Of a DNA stretch of 64,000 nt, positions 53,225 through 63,200 are shown one piece after another. How positions within the stretch are numbered: the stretch's first letter is position 1; every line of letters starts with the position of its first letter. Made by a program: the position numbers and the translations under genes. Source of the DNA: Macellibacteroides fermentans (GTDB lineage Bacteria > Bacteroidota > Bacteroidia > Bacteroidales > Tannerellaceae); assembly GCF_013409575.1 (NCBI RefSeq), contig NZ_JACCCY010000001.1, positions 1,050,501-1,114,500 on the forward strand, in the 5' to 3' direction. The notes beneath the pieces were generated by a model, which saw only the letters and a program-made list of their open reading frames with translations, had not been told where the DNA came from and searched no databases.

Positions 53225-54373
53225 ATGGAAAAAGGAAGAAGAGATTTTATTAAGACCAGCGCACTTGCCCTTGCCGGCAGTGCCGCTGCGGTTCAATTTA
53301 TACAAGCCGGCAACGGGATACAGTGTGTTCCGGCGCTCATTCAGAACAAAAAGAATATGAAACTATCATTTCGTCCGTACAACCTTCAGCTTAAGCATGT
53401 GTTTACGGTAGCCAGTTATTCGAGAACTACCACTCCGGGGGTTCAGGTGGAAGTAACCTACGAAGGTGTAGCCGGATACGGAGAGGCTTCCATGCCGCCC
53501 TATCTGGGGGAATCTGTGGAGTCGGTCGTGGCCTTTCTGAGCAAGGTAAATCTGTCGCAATTTGCAGATCCGTTCCAGTTGGAAGATATCCTGCTGTATG
53601 TAGACGGACTTGCTCCGGGCAATACGGCGGCCAAAGCTTCGGTAGATATCGCCCTGCATGATCTGGTGGGGAAGCTGTTGGGGGCGCCCTGGTATAAGAT
53701 ATGGGGACTGAACCGGGATAAGACTCCCTCCACTACGTTTACCATCGGGATTGATACGGAAGAGGTGGTGAAGGAAAAAACACGCGAAGTGGCAGGGCAG
53801 TTCAATATCCTGAAGGTAAAACTGGGCAAGGATAACGACAAGGAGATGATTCGTGCCATCCGTTCTGTATCCAACCTGCCCATTGCCATTGATGCCAATC
53901 AGGGATGGAAGGACCGGGCGCATGCCCTTGATATGATTCACTGGCTGCGTGAGCAGGGTTGTGTTATGGTTGAGCAGCCCATGCCCAAAGAGCAGTTGGA
54001 CGATATTGCGTGGGTGACGGCTCAGAGTCCCCTGCCCGTCTTTGCCGACGAGTCGCTGCAGCGTCTGGCCGATGTGGAGAGGTTGAAAGGTGCCTTCTCG
54101 GGAATTAACATCAAGCTGATGAAGTGTACCGGCATGCGCGAAGCGTGGAAGATGTTAACCTTGGGAAGGTCGCTGGGGATGAAGGTTATGATCGGGTGTA
54201 TGACGGAGACTTCGTGTGCGGTTTCTGCCGCGGCCCAACTTTCGCCTGCGGTGGATTTTGCCGACCTGGATGGAAATCTTCTTATCTCCAACGATCTGTT
54301 CAGAGGTATGCAGGTGGTTAAGGGCAAAATCACGCTTACGGATTTACCGGGAATCGGTATCGAGAAAATTTAA
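53225..54373 (+). CDS. Dipeptide epimerase (L-Ala-D/L-Glu type), Tat-exported
   Basis: 382 residues of the enolase superfamily. GRRDFIKTSALALAGSAAAV is a twin-arginine signal, so it works outside the cytoplasm, unlike E. coli YcjG. The barrel has K197-x-K199 (ILKVKLGKD), metal ligands D223 (AIDANQGW), E250 (VMVEQPMP) and D275 (FADES), and K297 (INIKLMKCTG), the set of residues for 1,1-proton transfer at L-Ala-Glu. It joins NlpC/P60, which would release the dipeptide in the periplasm. Confidence 0.92.
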   Translation: MEKGRRDFIKTSALALAGSAAAVQFIQAGNGIQCVPALIQNKKNMKLSFRPYNLQLKHVFTVASYSRTTTPGVQVEVTYEGVAGYGEASMPPYLGESVESVVAFLSKVNLSQFADPFQLEDILLYVDGLAPGNTAAKASVDIALHDLVGKLLGAPWYKIWGLNRDKTPSTTFTIGIDTEEVVKEKTREVAGQFNILKVKLGKDNDKEMIRAIRSVSNLPIAIDANQGWKDRAHALDMIHWLREQGCVMVEQPMPKEQLDDIAWVTAQSPLPVFADESLQRLADVERLKGAFSGINIKLMKCTGMREAWKMLTLGRSLGMKVMIGCMTETSCAVSAAAQLSPAVDFADLDGNLLISNDLFRGMQVVKGKITLTDLPGIGIEKI

Positions 54374-54384
54374 TACAGTCCGCC

Positions 54385-55740
54385 ATGAAACAGTGTATTG
54401 TAGGGATAGTTGCCTTGTTGGGTATAACGGCCTGCCAACAGCAGAAGGTGGTTACGGAGATTGTTCCGGATGCCATACGCATTTCGGAAACGGAACGGCA
54501 CAGACGCATCGCGCTGGATTTCCGAAAAGACAAGGAGAGTGTAGTGGCGTATATACAAAATTACTATCCGCTGGTGACCGACAGCATGCTGGATGCCTGG
54601 GAAGAGTCCAAGGCACTTGAGGTGATGTATGTGCACGGGAAGAAGTGTTACTTTAATCAGGCTGCCCCCAATCTGTTCCGCATTGATCCGGAAGCGAAAA
54701 AGGTGAAAGAGGCCAAAGAGGGCCGTTCTTTGTCGGCTTCCGAACTGGTAAACCAAAAGCATCTGCCGGAGGTGATTAATACATTACATTCGTCGAATAC
54801 AACCCAGGGGGTGCCTGTACGCTTTGAGGTTACTTATAAGCTGACTGTTAAGGCGGATGCTGTTCCCGATGGAGAGGTGATCCGCTGCTGGCTTCCCTAC
54901 CCCCGCGAAGATAACCGGCGACAGAGTGAGGTGGAACTGCTTTCCGCCAGTAATGCCGACTATCAGATTGCTCCTAAGGAGGCCTTGCATCGTACGTTGT
55001 ATATGGAGAAAAGAGCCGAAAAGAATACGCCTACCCAGTTTTCGGTTGCGTACCGTTTTACATCTTCGGCCGAGTGGTTCGACCTGAAGGAGGAACAGCT
55101 GCGTCCTTACCATACGGAATCCGACTTATACAAGAAATATACGGCAGAGTGTGCTGCCCATGTTCTGTTTACGCCGGCGATACGGCACCTCTCCGGACAT
55201 ATTGCAGGCAACGGGGATAGTCCGCTTCAAAAAGTTCGTAAGATATTTACCTACATAAACGATGCCTACCCCTGGGCGAGTGCACGCGAATATTCCACTG
55301 TTCCCAATATTCCGGAGTATGTAATTGACAACAGGCACGGCGATTGCGGCATGGTGTCGTTGTTGTTTATCACCTTATGCCGGTTAAACGGTATACCTGC
55401 CAAGTGGCAAAGCGGGTTTATGTTACATCCCGGCGGAGTGAATCTGCACGATTGGTCGGAAGTCTATTTCGAGGGTGTGGGATGGGTTCCTGTGGATCAG
55501 TCGTTCGGCATCCCTCCTTTTGCTGAGGATAACGATACCCGCTATTTCTTCTCCAACGGAATTGATGCCTACCGGTTGATTGTGAACGACGACTTTTCGG
55601 CTCCGCTTGTTCCCGAAAAGCATTTTACCCGCAGTGAGACGGTGGACTTCCAGCGGGGTGAAGTGGAATGGAAAGGGGGCAATCTGTACTTCGACAAGTG
55701 GACATGGGACATCGATGTGCAGATTATCTCTCAAAAATAG
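54385..55740 (+). CDS. Transglutaminase-like domain lipoprotein
   Basis: 451 residues, lipobox Cys17 (ALLGITACQQQ). The N-terminal 130 residues are helical (YPLVTDSMLDAWEESKALE); a beta-rich part follows. The transglutaminase-like core carries C321 (NRHGDCGMVSLLFITLC), H355 (NLHDWSEVYFEG) and D371 (WVPVDQSFG). All three residues are in place, so it may be a peptidase or transamidase acting on peptides or cell wall. It begins 11 bp after the epimerase and should be cotranscribed. Confidence 0.88.
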   Translation: MKQCIVGIVALLGITACQQQKVVTEIVPDAIRISETERHRRIALDFRKDKESVVAYIQNYYPLVTDSMLDAWEESKALEVMYVHGKKCYFNQAAPNLFRIDPEAKKVKEAKEGRSLSASELVNQKHLPEVINTLHSSNTTQGVPVRFEVTYKLTVKADAVPDGEVIRCWLPYPREDNRRQSEVELLSASNADYQIAPKEALHRTLYMEKRAEKNTPTQFSVAYRFTSSAEWFDLKEEQLRPYHTESDLYKKYTAECAAHVLFTPAIRHLSGHIAGNGDSPLQKVRKIFTYINDAYPWASAREYSTVPNIPEYVIDNRHGDCGMVSLLFITLCRLNGIPAKWQSGFMLHPGGVNLHDWSEVYFEGVGWVPVDQSFGIPPFAEDNDTRYFFSNGIDAYRLIVNDDFSAPLVPEKHFTRSETVDFQRGEVEWKGGNLYFDKWTWDIDVQIISQK

Positions 55741-55773
55741 GCCGGCATCGCCTCCTCTCTGAAATCTTTTTTT

Positions 55774-55781
55774 TACTTTTG
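55774..55781 (+). promoter_or_regulatory. -7 element ahead of the ThrE-like operon
   Basis: TACTTTTG, 115 bp before the ATG at 55897. The long leader shows no clear structure. Confidence 0.4.
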
Positions 55782-55896
55782 CAGCCGATTCAGTTTTTTT
55801 CATTGTTCACCCTCTATTTAATTTCGTGAAGACACTCTATTAGTCCTCCCGGGACATTCGTTATTGTTTAGATTATTTAAGGTATAGTCTTCTTTT

Positions 55897-56667
55897 ATGA
55901 AACAGGAAAAAGAACCTCTGCTGCAGGTAGGGGTATTTGTAGCCGAATATGCTGCACACATGATGGGGTGTGGGGTACATACTTCCCGTGTGATACGTAG
56001 TACGAAACGAATCGGCGAGTCTTTTGGATATACTGTTAAGATCAGTGTACTCCAGAGAAGTATTATTCTTACACTGCTTGATCTGGAAACGAGGGAAAAT
56101 TACAATGAAGTAATAGACATCCCGTCGCTTCCCATCAGTTTTGAACGGAATTCAGAATTAAGTGCGTTGAGTTGGGAGACCTTCGACGAACATTTGTCTC
56201 TCGACACATTGAAAGAAAAGTACCGGAAGATTGTCTCCTCTCCCCGTATCAATCCGTTGTTTGTATTGATTCTGGTGGGTTTTGCCAATGCCTCTTTCTG
56301 CAAGTTATTCGGCGGCGACTGGTGTTCTGTTGGAATCGTGTTTTCGTCTACAATTGCAGGGTTGTTTTTAAGACAGCAGATGGCCGGCAAAGGGATCAAT
56401 CACTTTGTAATTTTTATTGCATCGGCTTTTGTTGCCTCCATGTGTGCCTCAACGTCCGTTATCTTTGATACCACTTCCGAAATAGCCTTGGCTACCAGCG
56501 TTCTGTATCTGGTTCCCGGCGTTCCGCTTATCAATGGTGTGATCGATATTGTAGAAGGGCATGTGCTTACCGGGTTTGCCCGACTTACCCAGGCGGCTCT
56601 GCTTATCGTATGCATTGCAATCGGACTTTCCTTTACATTATTACTGGTAAAAAACAGCTTGTTATGA
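55897..56667 (+). CDS. Threonine/serine exporter family, N-terminal (ThrE/YjjP) subunit
   Basis: 256 residues of the DUF1212 family. A cytoplasmic part of about 115 residues (MMGCGVHTSRVIRSTKRIGE; QRSIILTLLDLETRENYNE) precedes four to five helices (FVLILVGFANASFCKLFGGD, GMFLRQQMAGKG-type loop). The conserved motif LVPGVPLINGVIDIVEGHVL is near the end. It works with the small partner encoded by the next gene, whose ATG overlaps its stop. ThrE systems export threonine and serine, and in YjjPB succinate; the substrate here is open. Confidence 0.9.
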   Translation: MKQEKEPLLQVGVFVAEYAAHMMGCGVHTSRVIRSTKRIGESFGYTVKISVLQRSIILTLLDLETRENYNEVIDIPSLPISFERNSELSALSWETFDEHLSLDTLKEKYRKIVSSPRINPLFVLILVGFANASFCKLFGGDWCSVGIVFSSTIAGLFLRQQMAGKGINHFVIFIASAFVASMCASTSVIFDTTSEIALATSVLYLVPGVPLINGVIDIVEGHVLTGFARLTQAALLIVCIAIGLSFTLLLVKNSLL

Positions 56668-57161
56668 TACTTACGGATATTCTTATAGACGGATTCTTTG
56701 CTGCTGTGGCAGGAATCGGATTCGGAGCAATCTCCGATCCTTCGTTACGCTCGTTCCCTTACATCGCTTTACTGGCTGCCGCCGGCCACGCTTGTCGTTA
56801 TTGTTTGATGACTTTGGTGGGTATTAACATTGCATCGGCTTCCTTTGTGGGGGCTCTTGTAATCGGTCTGGGCAGTATCTGGCTGGGGAAAAGGATTCAT
56901 TCGCCTATGACGGTGCTTTCCATTCCGGCTCTGCTGCCGATGGTACCCGGTAAATTTGCCTACAACATGGTATTTGCCCAACTGATGTTTTTGCAGAATA
57001 TGGATAATCCCCTGGACAGGGCCAAATATATGGAGATGTTTTTTTCAAACACCATGGTTACCTGTACGGTGATCTTTCTGCTTGCCGTAGGTACCACCCT
57101 GCCTATGTTTTTGTTTCCAAACCGCGCTTATTCTCTTACCAGACATAAAAAACAACTATGA
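56664..57161 (+). CDS. Threonine/serine exporter family, C-terminal (DUF3815/YjjB) subunit
   Basis: 165 residues from the ATG at 56664, overlapping the previous stop by 4 nt. The frame is open further upstream but only inside the previous gene. Five membrane segments, including LLAAAGHACRYCLMTLVG and the conserved SIPALLPMVPGKFAYNMVF, are characteristic of YjjB. It forms the exporter with the subunit before it. Confidence 0.9.
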   Translation: MILTDILIDGFFAAVAGIGFGAISDPSLRSFPYIALLAAAGHACRYCLMTLVGINIASASFVGALVIGLGSIWLGKRIHSPMTVLSIPALLPMVPGKFAYNMVFAQLMFLQNMDNPLDRAKYMEMFFSNTMVTCTVIFLLAVGTTLPMFLFPNRAYSLTRHKKQL

Positions 57162-57886
57162 ATACTTTCTGGAAAACAATTGCCGAGTACAACTCCGCCA
57201 CCTGGATGTATCAGATCTTTATCGTACTGATCGGTGTATTTCTTACCCTGATGCTTCTGCGTAACCCGCAACGTTGGGTAAAGATAGGGATGAAGATTTA
57301 CTTTATCGCCACCTATACCTGGATATCGGTGGTTTACTATCATATCTACTGTTCGGAGAGAAGCTACAATAATGTATTGTCTATCTTCTGGGCTATCCTG
57401 GCCATTGCCTGGCTGTGGGATCTATTGGCCGGCTACACCCAGCTGGAGCGTAACCCCAAATACAACGTGCTGGGATATCTTTTGGTGCTGATGCCTTTTA
57501 TCTATCCTGTTTTCTCCATGGTAAGGGGACTTAGTTTTCCGGGTATCACATCGCCGGTAATGCCTTGCTCGGTCGTTACCTTTACAATCGGGTTGTTGTT
57601 GCTGTTCTCCCGCAAGAGCAATCTTTTCATTATACTGTTGCTGTGCCACTGGTCGCTTATCGGTTTATCGAAGACCTACTTCTTTAAAATTCCGGAAGAT
57701 TTTCTATTGGCCAGTGCTTCGGTTCCGGCATTGTACCTCTTCTTTAAAGAGTATTACCTTACCGATCTGCATAAAGACACCAAACCCAAAGCAAAATTCA
57801 TCAACTGGTTGCTGATAGCTGTTTGTGTAGGCATTGGGATTGTGCTTACCACTACGCTGGTGATCGAGCTGTACAAGGATGCCTGA
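57158..57886 (+). CDS. DUF6064-like membrane protein
   Basis: 242 residues, six to seven membrane segments (YQIFIVLIGVFLTLMLLR; WAILAIAWLWDLLAGYTQL; PCSVVTFTIGLLLLFSR). It overlaps the exporter subunit by 4 nt (ATGA), so it is in the same operon. The family is uncharacterised. Joint translation with the exporter suggests some link in transport, but no function can be given. Confidence 0.75.
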   Translation: MNTFWKTIAEYNSATWMYQIFIVLIGVFLTLMLLRNPQRWVKIGMKIYFIATYTWISVVYYHIYCSERSYNNVLSIFWAILAIAWLWDLLAGYTQLERNPKYNVLGYLLVLMPFIYPVFSMVRGLSFPGITSPVMPCSVVTFTIGLLLLFSRKSNLFIILLLCHWSLIGLSKTYFFKIPEDFLLASASVPALYLFFKEYYLTDLHKDTKPKAKFINWLLIAVCVGIGIVLTTTLVIELYKDA

Positions 57887-57919
57887 AGTGCTCTCTTTGA
57901 CTGCTAAAAGGGCGTAGTT

Positions 57920-57948
57920 GGACAATCGGTTGTCTTAAATCGGACAAT
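57920..57948. promoter_or_regulatory. Paired GGACAAT sites ahead of the GH2 gene
   Basis: GGACAAT at 57920-57926 and again at 57942-57948 (22 bp apart, two helical turns). The first is also part of GACAATCGGTTGTC, a 5-bp inverted repeat. A third GGACAAT lies at 60065-60071 ahead of the susC gene downstream. Confidence 0.4.
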
Positions 57949-57977
57949 TTGGGCAGTTGCTCCACCTCATCCGGCGC

Positions 57978-57985
57978 TATTTTTG
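57978..57985 (+). promoter_or_regulatory. -7 element of the GH2 gene
   Basis: TATTTTTG, with GTTG (57956-57959) 18 bp upstream as a weak -33. It lies 17 bp before the ATG at 58002. Confidence 0.5.
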
Positions 57986-58001
57986 CATAAAAAAAGAGAT
58001 C

Positions 58002-60041
58002 ATGAAAAACGCCGTGGTGCTTTTTGCACTTTTATTGCTATGCAGTTCTGCCTATGCCGGACGCAGCGTATTGTCTTTAAACGACAACTGGAAGTTCCGT
58101 TTCTCTCACCAGGTTCAGTTTAAAAGTGAACATCGCGTGGACTTACCTCATACATGGAATGCCACCGATGCTTTGTCGGGGAAACAGGATTACCTGCGTA
58201 CGACCGGAAACTATGAGAAAAGTCTGTTTATACGTCCCGAATGGAAGGGTAAACGAATTTACCTTCGCTTCGAAGGGGTAAATACGGTGACCAACCTATT
58301 GGTAAACGACCGGCATGTGGGTGAACACCGGGGTGGATACGGGGCTTTCGTTTTTGATATAACCGATTTCATCACATACAATCAGGACAACAAACTATTG
58401 GTTAAAGTAAGCAATGCCCTTACGCAGGATGTTATGCCTCTGGTGGGCGACTTTAATATCTACGGGGGCATCTACCGGGATGTAAACCTTATTGTAGCAG
58501 ATCCGGTTTCCATCTCTCTTACCGATTATGCCTCTCCGGGAGTATACCTGCAACAGCAGAAAGTAAGCAGGCAGCAGGCGGATATCCGGGCTAAGGTGAT
58601 GTTATCCAATCATAGTGCAGAGGCTGTTCCGGCAGAGGTGAAGATCAATGTGTGGGACGGAGAGCGTCTGGTGCTTACCGAGTCGCTTAAGACCAATCTG
58701 GCTGTGGGCGAAAATCAGGCGGTAACGGTTCCTTTTACGATTTCAAATCCCCGTTTGTGGAATGGCCGTACGGATCCGTTTATGTATAAGGCGGAAGTTG
58801 TGCTGGTTGCCGGGGGAATAGAAGCCGACAAGGTGGTGCAGCCTCTGGGGGTACGGTACTACCGGGTGGATTCCGACAATGGGTTCTTTCTGAATGATAA
58901 TTACCTGAAGCTTCAGGGTGTGTGCAGACACCAGGATCGTGCCGAACGGGGCAGCGCGCTTATGCGTGAGCATCACGACGAGGATGCCGCCATTATGATG
59001 GAGATGGGTGCCAATGCAGTACGTTTGGCTCACTATCCGCAGGCCTCCTATTTTTATGATCTGATGGACAAAGGGGGAATTGTGGTATGGGCGGAGATTC
59101 CTTTTATCGGACCGGGCGGTTATCAGGACAGAGGTTTTATCAATCTTCCTTCGTTCAAGGCAAATGGGATAGAACAGCTTCGCGAATTGATCCGTCAGCA
59201 TTACAATCATCCCTCCATCTGTTTCTGGGGTTTGTTTAACGAACTAAAAACACTGGGTGACAGTCCGGTTCCATACATAAAAGAGCTAAACGAGATTGCC
59301 CATGCCGAAGACCCTACCCGCCCCACTACATCGGCCTCTTTTCTGGAAGACGGCAACGAGATCAGTAAAATAACAGACCTGATTGCCTGGAACAAATATT
59401 ACGGATGGTATGGAGGATCGGCAGCCGACTTAGCCAAGTGGGCCGATCAGATTCACCGGAACTATCCTTCATACAAATTAGGCATAAGCGAATACGGGGC
59501 AGGCGCCAGCATCTATCACCAGCAGGATTCTTTAAAACCGGGTGATCCGTCCAGCTGGTGGCATCCCGAAAACTGGCAAACCCACTACCATATGGAGAAC
59601 TGGAAAGCTATATCCGAACGTCCGTTTATATGGGGATCGTTTATATGGAATCTATTCGACTTCGGAGCAGCGCACCGTACCGAAGGAGACCGCCCGGGGA
59701 TAAATGACAAGGGGTTGGTTACATTCGACCGTAAAGTAAAGAAAGATGCTTTCTATTTCTACAAAGCCAACTGGAATAAAAAAGACAAATTCATCTACAT
59801 AGCAAACCGCCGGTGCGTTGACCGTGAAGAAGAGACCGACATCCTTGTCTTCGCCAACATCCGCGAGGCCGAACTGCTGGTAAACGGACAAAGCATGGGT
59901 AAACAGGTAACGGATAAGCAGGCCACTATCTGCTGGAGAAACGTTAAATTACGTAAAGGAGCTAATGAGGTTGAAGTACGAAGCACCAACAGAAAGGATA
60001 CATTATCCGACAAAGTCACCTTGATAAGCAAACACTTATAA
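58002..60041 (+). CDS. GH2 family glycosidase (beta-galactosidase-like), secreted
   Basis: 679 residues from the ATG at 58002, which opens a signal peptide ending SSAYAG (the upstream TTG at 57957 is inside the promoter). A sugar-binding jelly-roll (about 25-180; LNDNWKFRFSHQ, DLPHTWNATDAL, GGIYRDVNLIVADP), an Ig-like domain, and a TIM barrel (about 285-600) follow. The acid/base is E414 (CFWGLFNELK) and the nucleophile is E497 (GISEYGAGAS). GVCRHQDRAERGSALMREHH and VRLAHYPQA are GH2 barrel signatures. It precedes the susCD pair, which probably imports the products. Confidence 0.93.
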   Translation: MKNAVVLFALLLLCSSAYAGRSVLSLNDNWKFRFSHQVQFKSEHRVDLPHTWNATDALSGKQDYLRTTGNYEKSLFIRPEWKGKRIYLRFEGVNTVTNLLVNDRHVGEHRGGYGAFVFDITDFITYNQDNKLLVKVSNALTQDVMPLVGDFNIYGGIYRDVNLIVADPVSISLTDYASPGVYLQQQKVSRQQADIRAKVMLSNHSAEAVPAEVKINVWDGERLVLTESLKTNLAVGENQAVTVPFTISNPRLWNGRTDPFMYKAEVVLVAGGIEADKVVQPLGVRYYRVDSDNGFFLNDNYLKLQGVCRHQDRAERGSALMREHHDEDAAIMMEMGANAVRLAHYPQASYFYDLMDKGGIVVWAEIPFIGPGGYQDRGFINLPSFKANGIEQLRELIRQHYNHPSICFWGLFNELKTLGDSPVPYIKELNEIAHAEDPTRPTTSASFLEDGNEISKITDLIAWNKYYGWYGGSAADLAKWADQIHRNYPSYKLGISEYGAGASIYHQQDSLKPGDPSSWWHPENWQTHYHMENWKAISERPFIWGSFIWNLFDFGAAHRTEGDRPGINDKGLVTFDRKVKKDAFYFYKANWNKKDKFIYIANRRCVDREEETDILVFANIREAELLVNGQSMGKQVTDKQATICWRNVKLRKGANEVEVRSTNRKDTLSDKVTLISKHL

Positions 60042-60093
60042 TACAGCGTTAATACATCGGTATTGGACAATTTTGACACTTATTTCAGACTAA

Positions 60094-60130
60094 TTTGTAT
60101 GTTTCGACCAGACACTAACCTCTACTTTTG
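60094..60130 (+). promoter_or_regulatory. Promoter region of susC
   Basis: TACTTTTG (60123-60130) is a good -7 element. The closest -33 words are TTTC (60102-60105, 17 bp upstream) and TTTG (60094-60097, 25 bp). The leader before the ATG at 60278 is about 140 nt and shows no gene. Confidence 0.45.
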
Positions 60131-60277
60131 TCAACATCTTTTAAAGAAATATTTGTTAAATCATTTAATACTTACAAACATCAGCATGAAAACATGACCT
60201 CCCTTAGAAAGTCGGAATGGACTTTATAAAACGCGACTAAATTTATATTATTAAACCAACAATAGTCTATTGTTATT

Positions 60278-63200
60278 ATGATGAACAATTTAAATTATTT
60301 TAATCTCAAAAAAACGGTGTTTGTAAGTGCCATCGCACTTTTCACTCCCGTTGGAATCGCTCAGGCCGGAGCAACAGAATCGGGTCTGGTTCCTTCCAAA
60401 GAAAGTGTATACAGTTCTTCTCCTCAACAGGCAAAATCTACCATTACAGGTACGGTAACCGACCCGTCTGGTTTAGCCATTATTGGAGCCAACGTAGTAG
60501 AAAAAGGCACAAGCAATGGTACCATCACTGATCTGGACGGAAACTTCTCACTCAGCGTTTCATCAAATTCAGTACTGGTAATCACTTACATCGGATACAC
60601 AGAACAACAGATACCGGTTGGTAATCAGAAAAATTTCACCATTAAGCTGAAGGAGGACTCCAAAAATCTGGAAGAGGTGGTTGTGGTTGCCTACGGATCG
60701 CAAAAGAAGGTAAATCTTACCGGATCGGTAGCGGCTGTAAATATGGACGATCTGACCGACGGACGTCCTATCACTAACATCTCCAACGGTCTTGCCGGTA
60801 TGGCGGCAGGGGTACAGGTTACCTCGTCCAGCAACCGTCCCGGAAACGACAATTCATCCATCCTGGTTCGTGGTCAGGGTACGCTTAACAACTCCGCTCC
60901 ATTGGTTATTATCGATGGTACCGAAGGTAATATAAACAGCGTAAACCCTCAGGATATTGAGAGCCTCTCTGTATTAAAGGACGCGGCTTCGGCAGCAATC
61001 TACGGTTCGCGTGCCGCCAACGGGGTAATCCTTATCACCACCAAGCAAGGTAAGAAAGGGGCCCTGAAGATGGAATACAACGGCTATGTTTCGTTCGAAT
61101 CCATCGGCAAGACACTCAAATCGGTAAGCAATTACGCCAACTACATGGAGCTGGTAAACGAAGGATATAAAAATTCGAATCAGCCCATTCCTTTCAAGCA
61201 GGAAAGCATTGATTTGTGGAGAAGCAACGAAGGAGGCGATCAGCTGCTTTACCCCAATACGGATTGGATTGATGCTACATTCAGCACCTCTGTCTCCACC
61301 AATCATACTATTTCTATGAGCGGAGGTTCAGAAAAGATACGTTTTTATACCGCTTTCGGATATATGGATGATCCGGGTGTAATGGATAATTCGGGATACG
61401 AGAAGTTCAACCTTCGTGCCAATGTGGAAGCCGACGTAAAATCGTGGTTGAAACTGGGTACTAATTTAAGCGGATATGTTGCCAGAACCGAACCGGGAAC
61501 AGATAAAATCTCGGATGTGTTCACCTACGGTAGTGCCACCACTCCTGGGATGGTATTCAGGGCTCCCGACGGACGTTACGGTGCCATGAACAACCTGGAA
61601 GACGATGCTCAGTCGGCCAACAACAACCCGTTGTACCGTTTGAACTCCATCACAGGAAATTACCAGAAAAGAAATACAAAAGCCCGTATGTTCGGTACGC
61701 TGACTCCCCTAAAAGGGTTTTCGCTGACGGGTTCTTATTCCTACGAGATGGTGGACGAGCAACAGGAGAGCAAACCGGTGTTCATCGATTTGTGGAACTT
61801 CCAGAACAATACCATCACCAAAGCCGGTACTGGCCGTACTTCGGTAACCAACAAGAACATCAAACAGGAAAGAAACTTTATGGATGTGGTTGCCCGCTAC
61901 GAAAACAGATTTATGGATAAGCTGGATCTGAATGTAATGGCCGGAGCCAGTCAGGAGCAATACGGATGGCAGTGGTTCAATGCAACCAAACTGGACCTTG
62001 TGGATCCGGGATTGGGCGTAATCAATGGTGCTGTGGGTGACGCTTCGGCGGGAGGTACCCGTGTGGAATGGGCCATGCGTTCATATTTTGGCCGTATCAA
62101 CCTGGGTTGGGCGGATAAGTATCTTCTCGAACTTAATATGCGTGCCGACGGTTCTTCCAGATTCCTGCCGGATCAGCGCTGGGGTTATTTCCCATCGGTT
62201 TCTGCAGCATGGCGTATCGACCAGGAAGGTTTTATGAAAGAGCTTACCTCCACCTGGCTGGATAACCTCAAACTGCGCGTGTCTTACGGTTCACTGGGTA
62301 ACAATGCCGTAGGTGGAAGCGACCAGAATGCAGGTAACTACAGTGCTTTGTCTACTTACTCGGTTACAAACTACATTCTGAATAATGCACTTGCCATGGG
62401 TGTATCGCAGACGGCTATCGCCAATGCAGCTCTTACGTGGGAGTCTACCAAGATTATGGATATCGGTGTTGACTTTGGGTTCCTGAATGGCCGGATGAGC
62501 GGTACACTGGATTATTTCCACAAAAAGACCGACGGTATCCTTATCGACCTTCCTGCTCCTGCAGTACATGGTAATGCCTCTATCCCCAAACAGAACAGCG
62601 CGATCGTAGTTAACAAAGGTCTTGAATTAACATTGGGCTGGAGAGACAAGATAGGTGATTTCTCTTACGGTATAAACGGGAATGTTACTTGGTTGAAGAA
62701 CGAAGTAACCAAGTTTAAGGGCGACGATTACTCATTGTCAGGATCCAGCATGATCAAGGAGGGTTTACCCATCAATACGCAGTATGTGCTGACAGTTGAC
62801 CGCATTGTGCAGACCGACGAGGATGCTGCCTATGTACAAAAGATTGTGGATAATGCTCCGCTGGATGAACTTACAGGCAAACAGAAGAATCCGTTCGCTG
62901 CCTACGGAAAACCGGAAAAGGGAGATGTACTGTATAAAGACCTCAACAACGACGGTTTGATTAATGACGACGACCGCACCACCATCGGTAACGGTCCGAA
63001 TCCCGACTTTACCTACGGTTTGAATCTTACTGCAGCTTACAAGGGAATAGACTTCTCTGTACTGTTCCAGGGAGTAAGCGGCATCCAAATGCTATACCGC
63101 GATACCTATTACACGCCAACCGTACGTTTGGGCTATCAGATAAATCAGGATATTGTGGACGGAAGATGGACCGAAGGCCGTACAGACGCAACCTTCCCCC

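Noticed and set aside
57957-58001. Upstream TTG start of the GH2 gene
   Set aside because: It lies beside the weak -33 box and before the -7 element; the ATG at 58002 opens a proper signal peptide.
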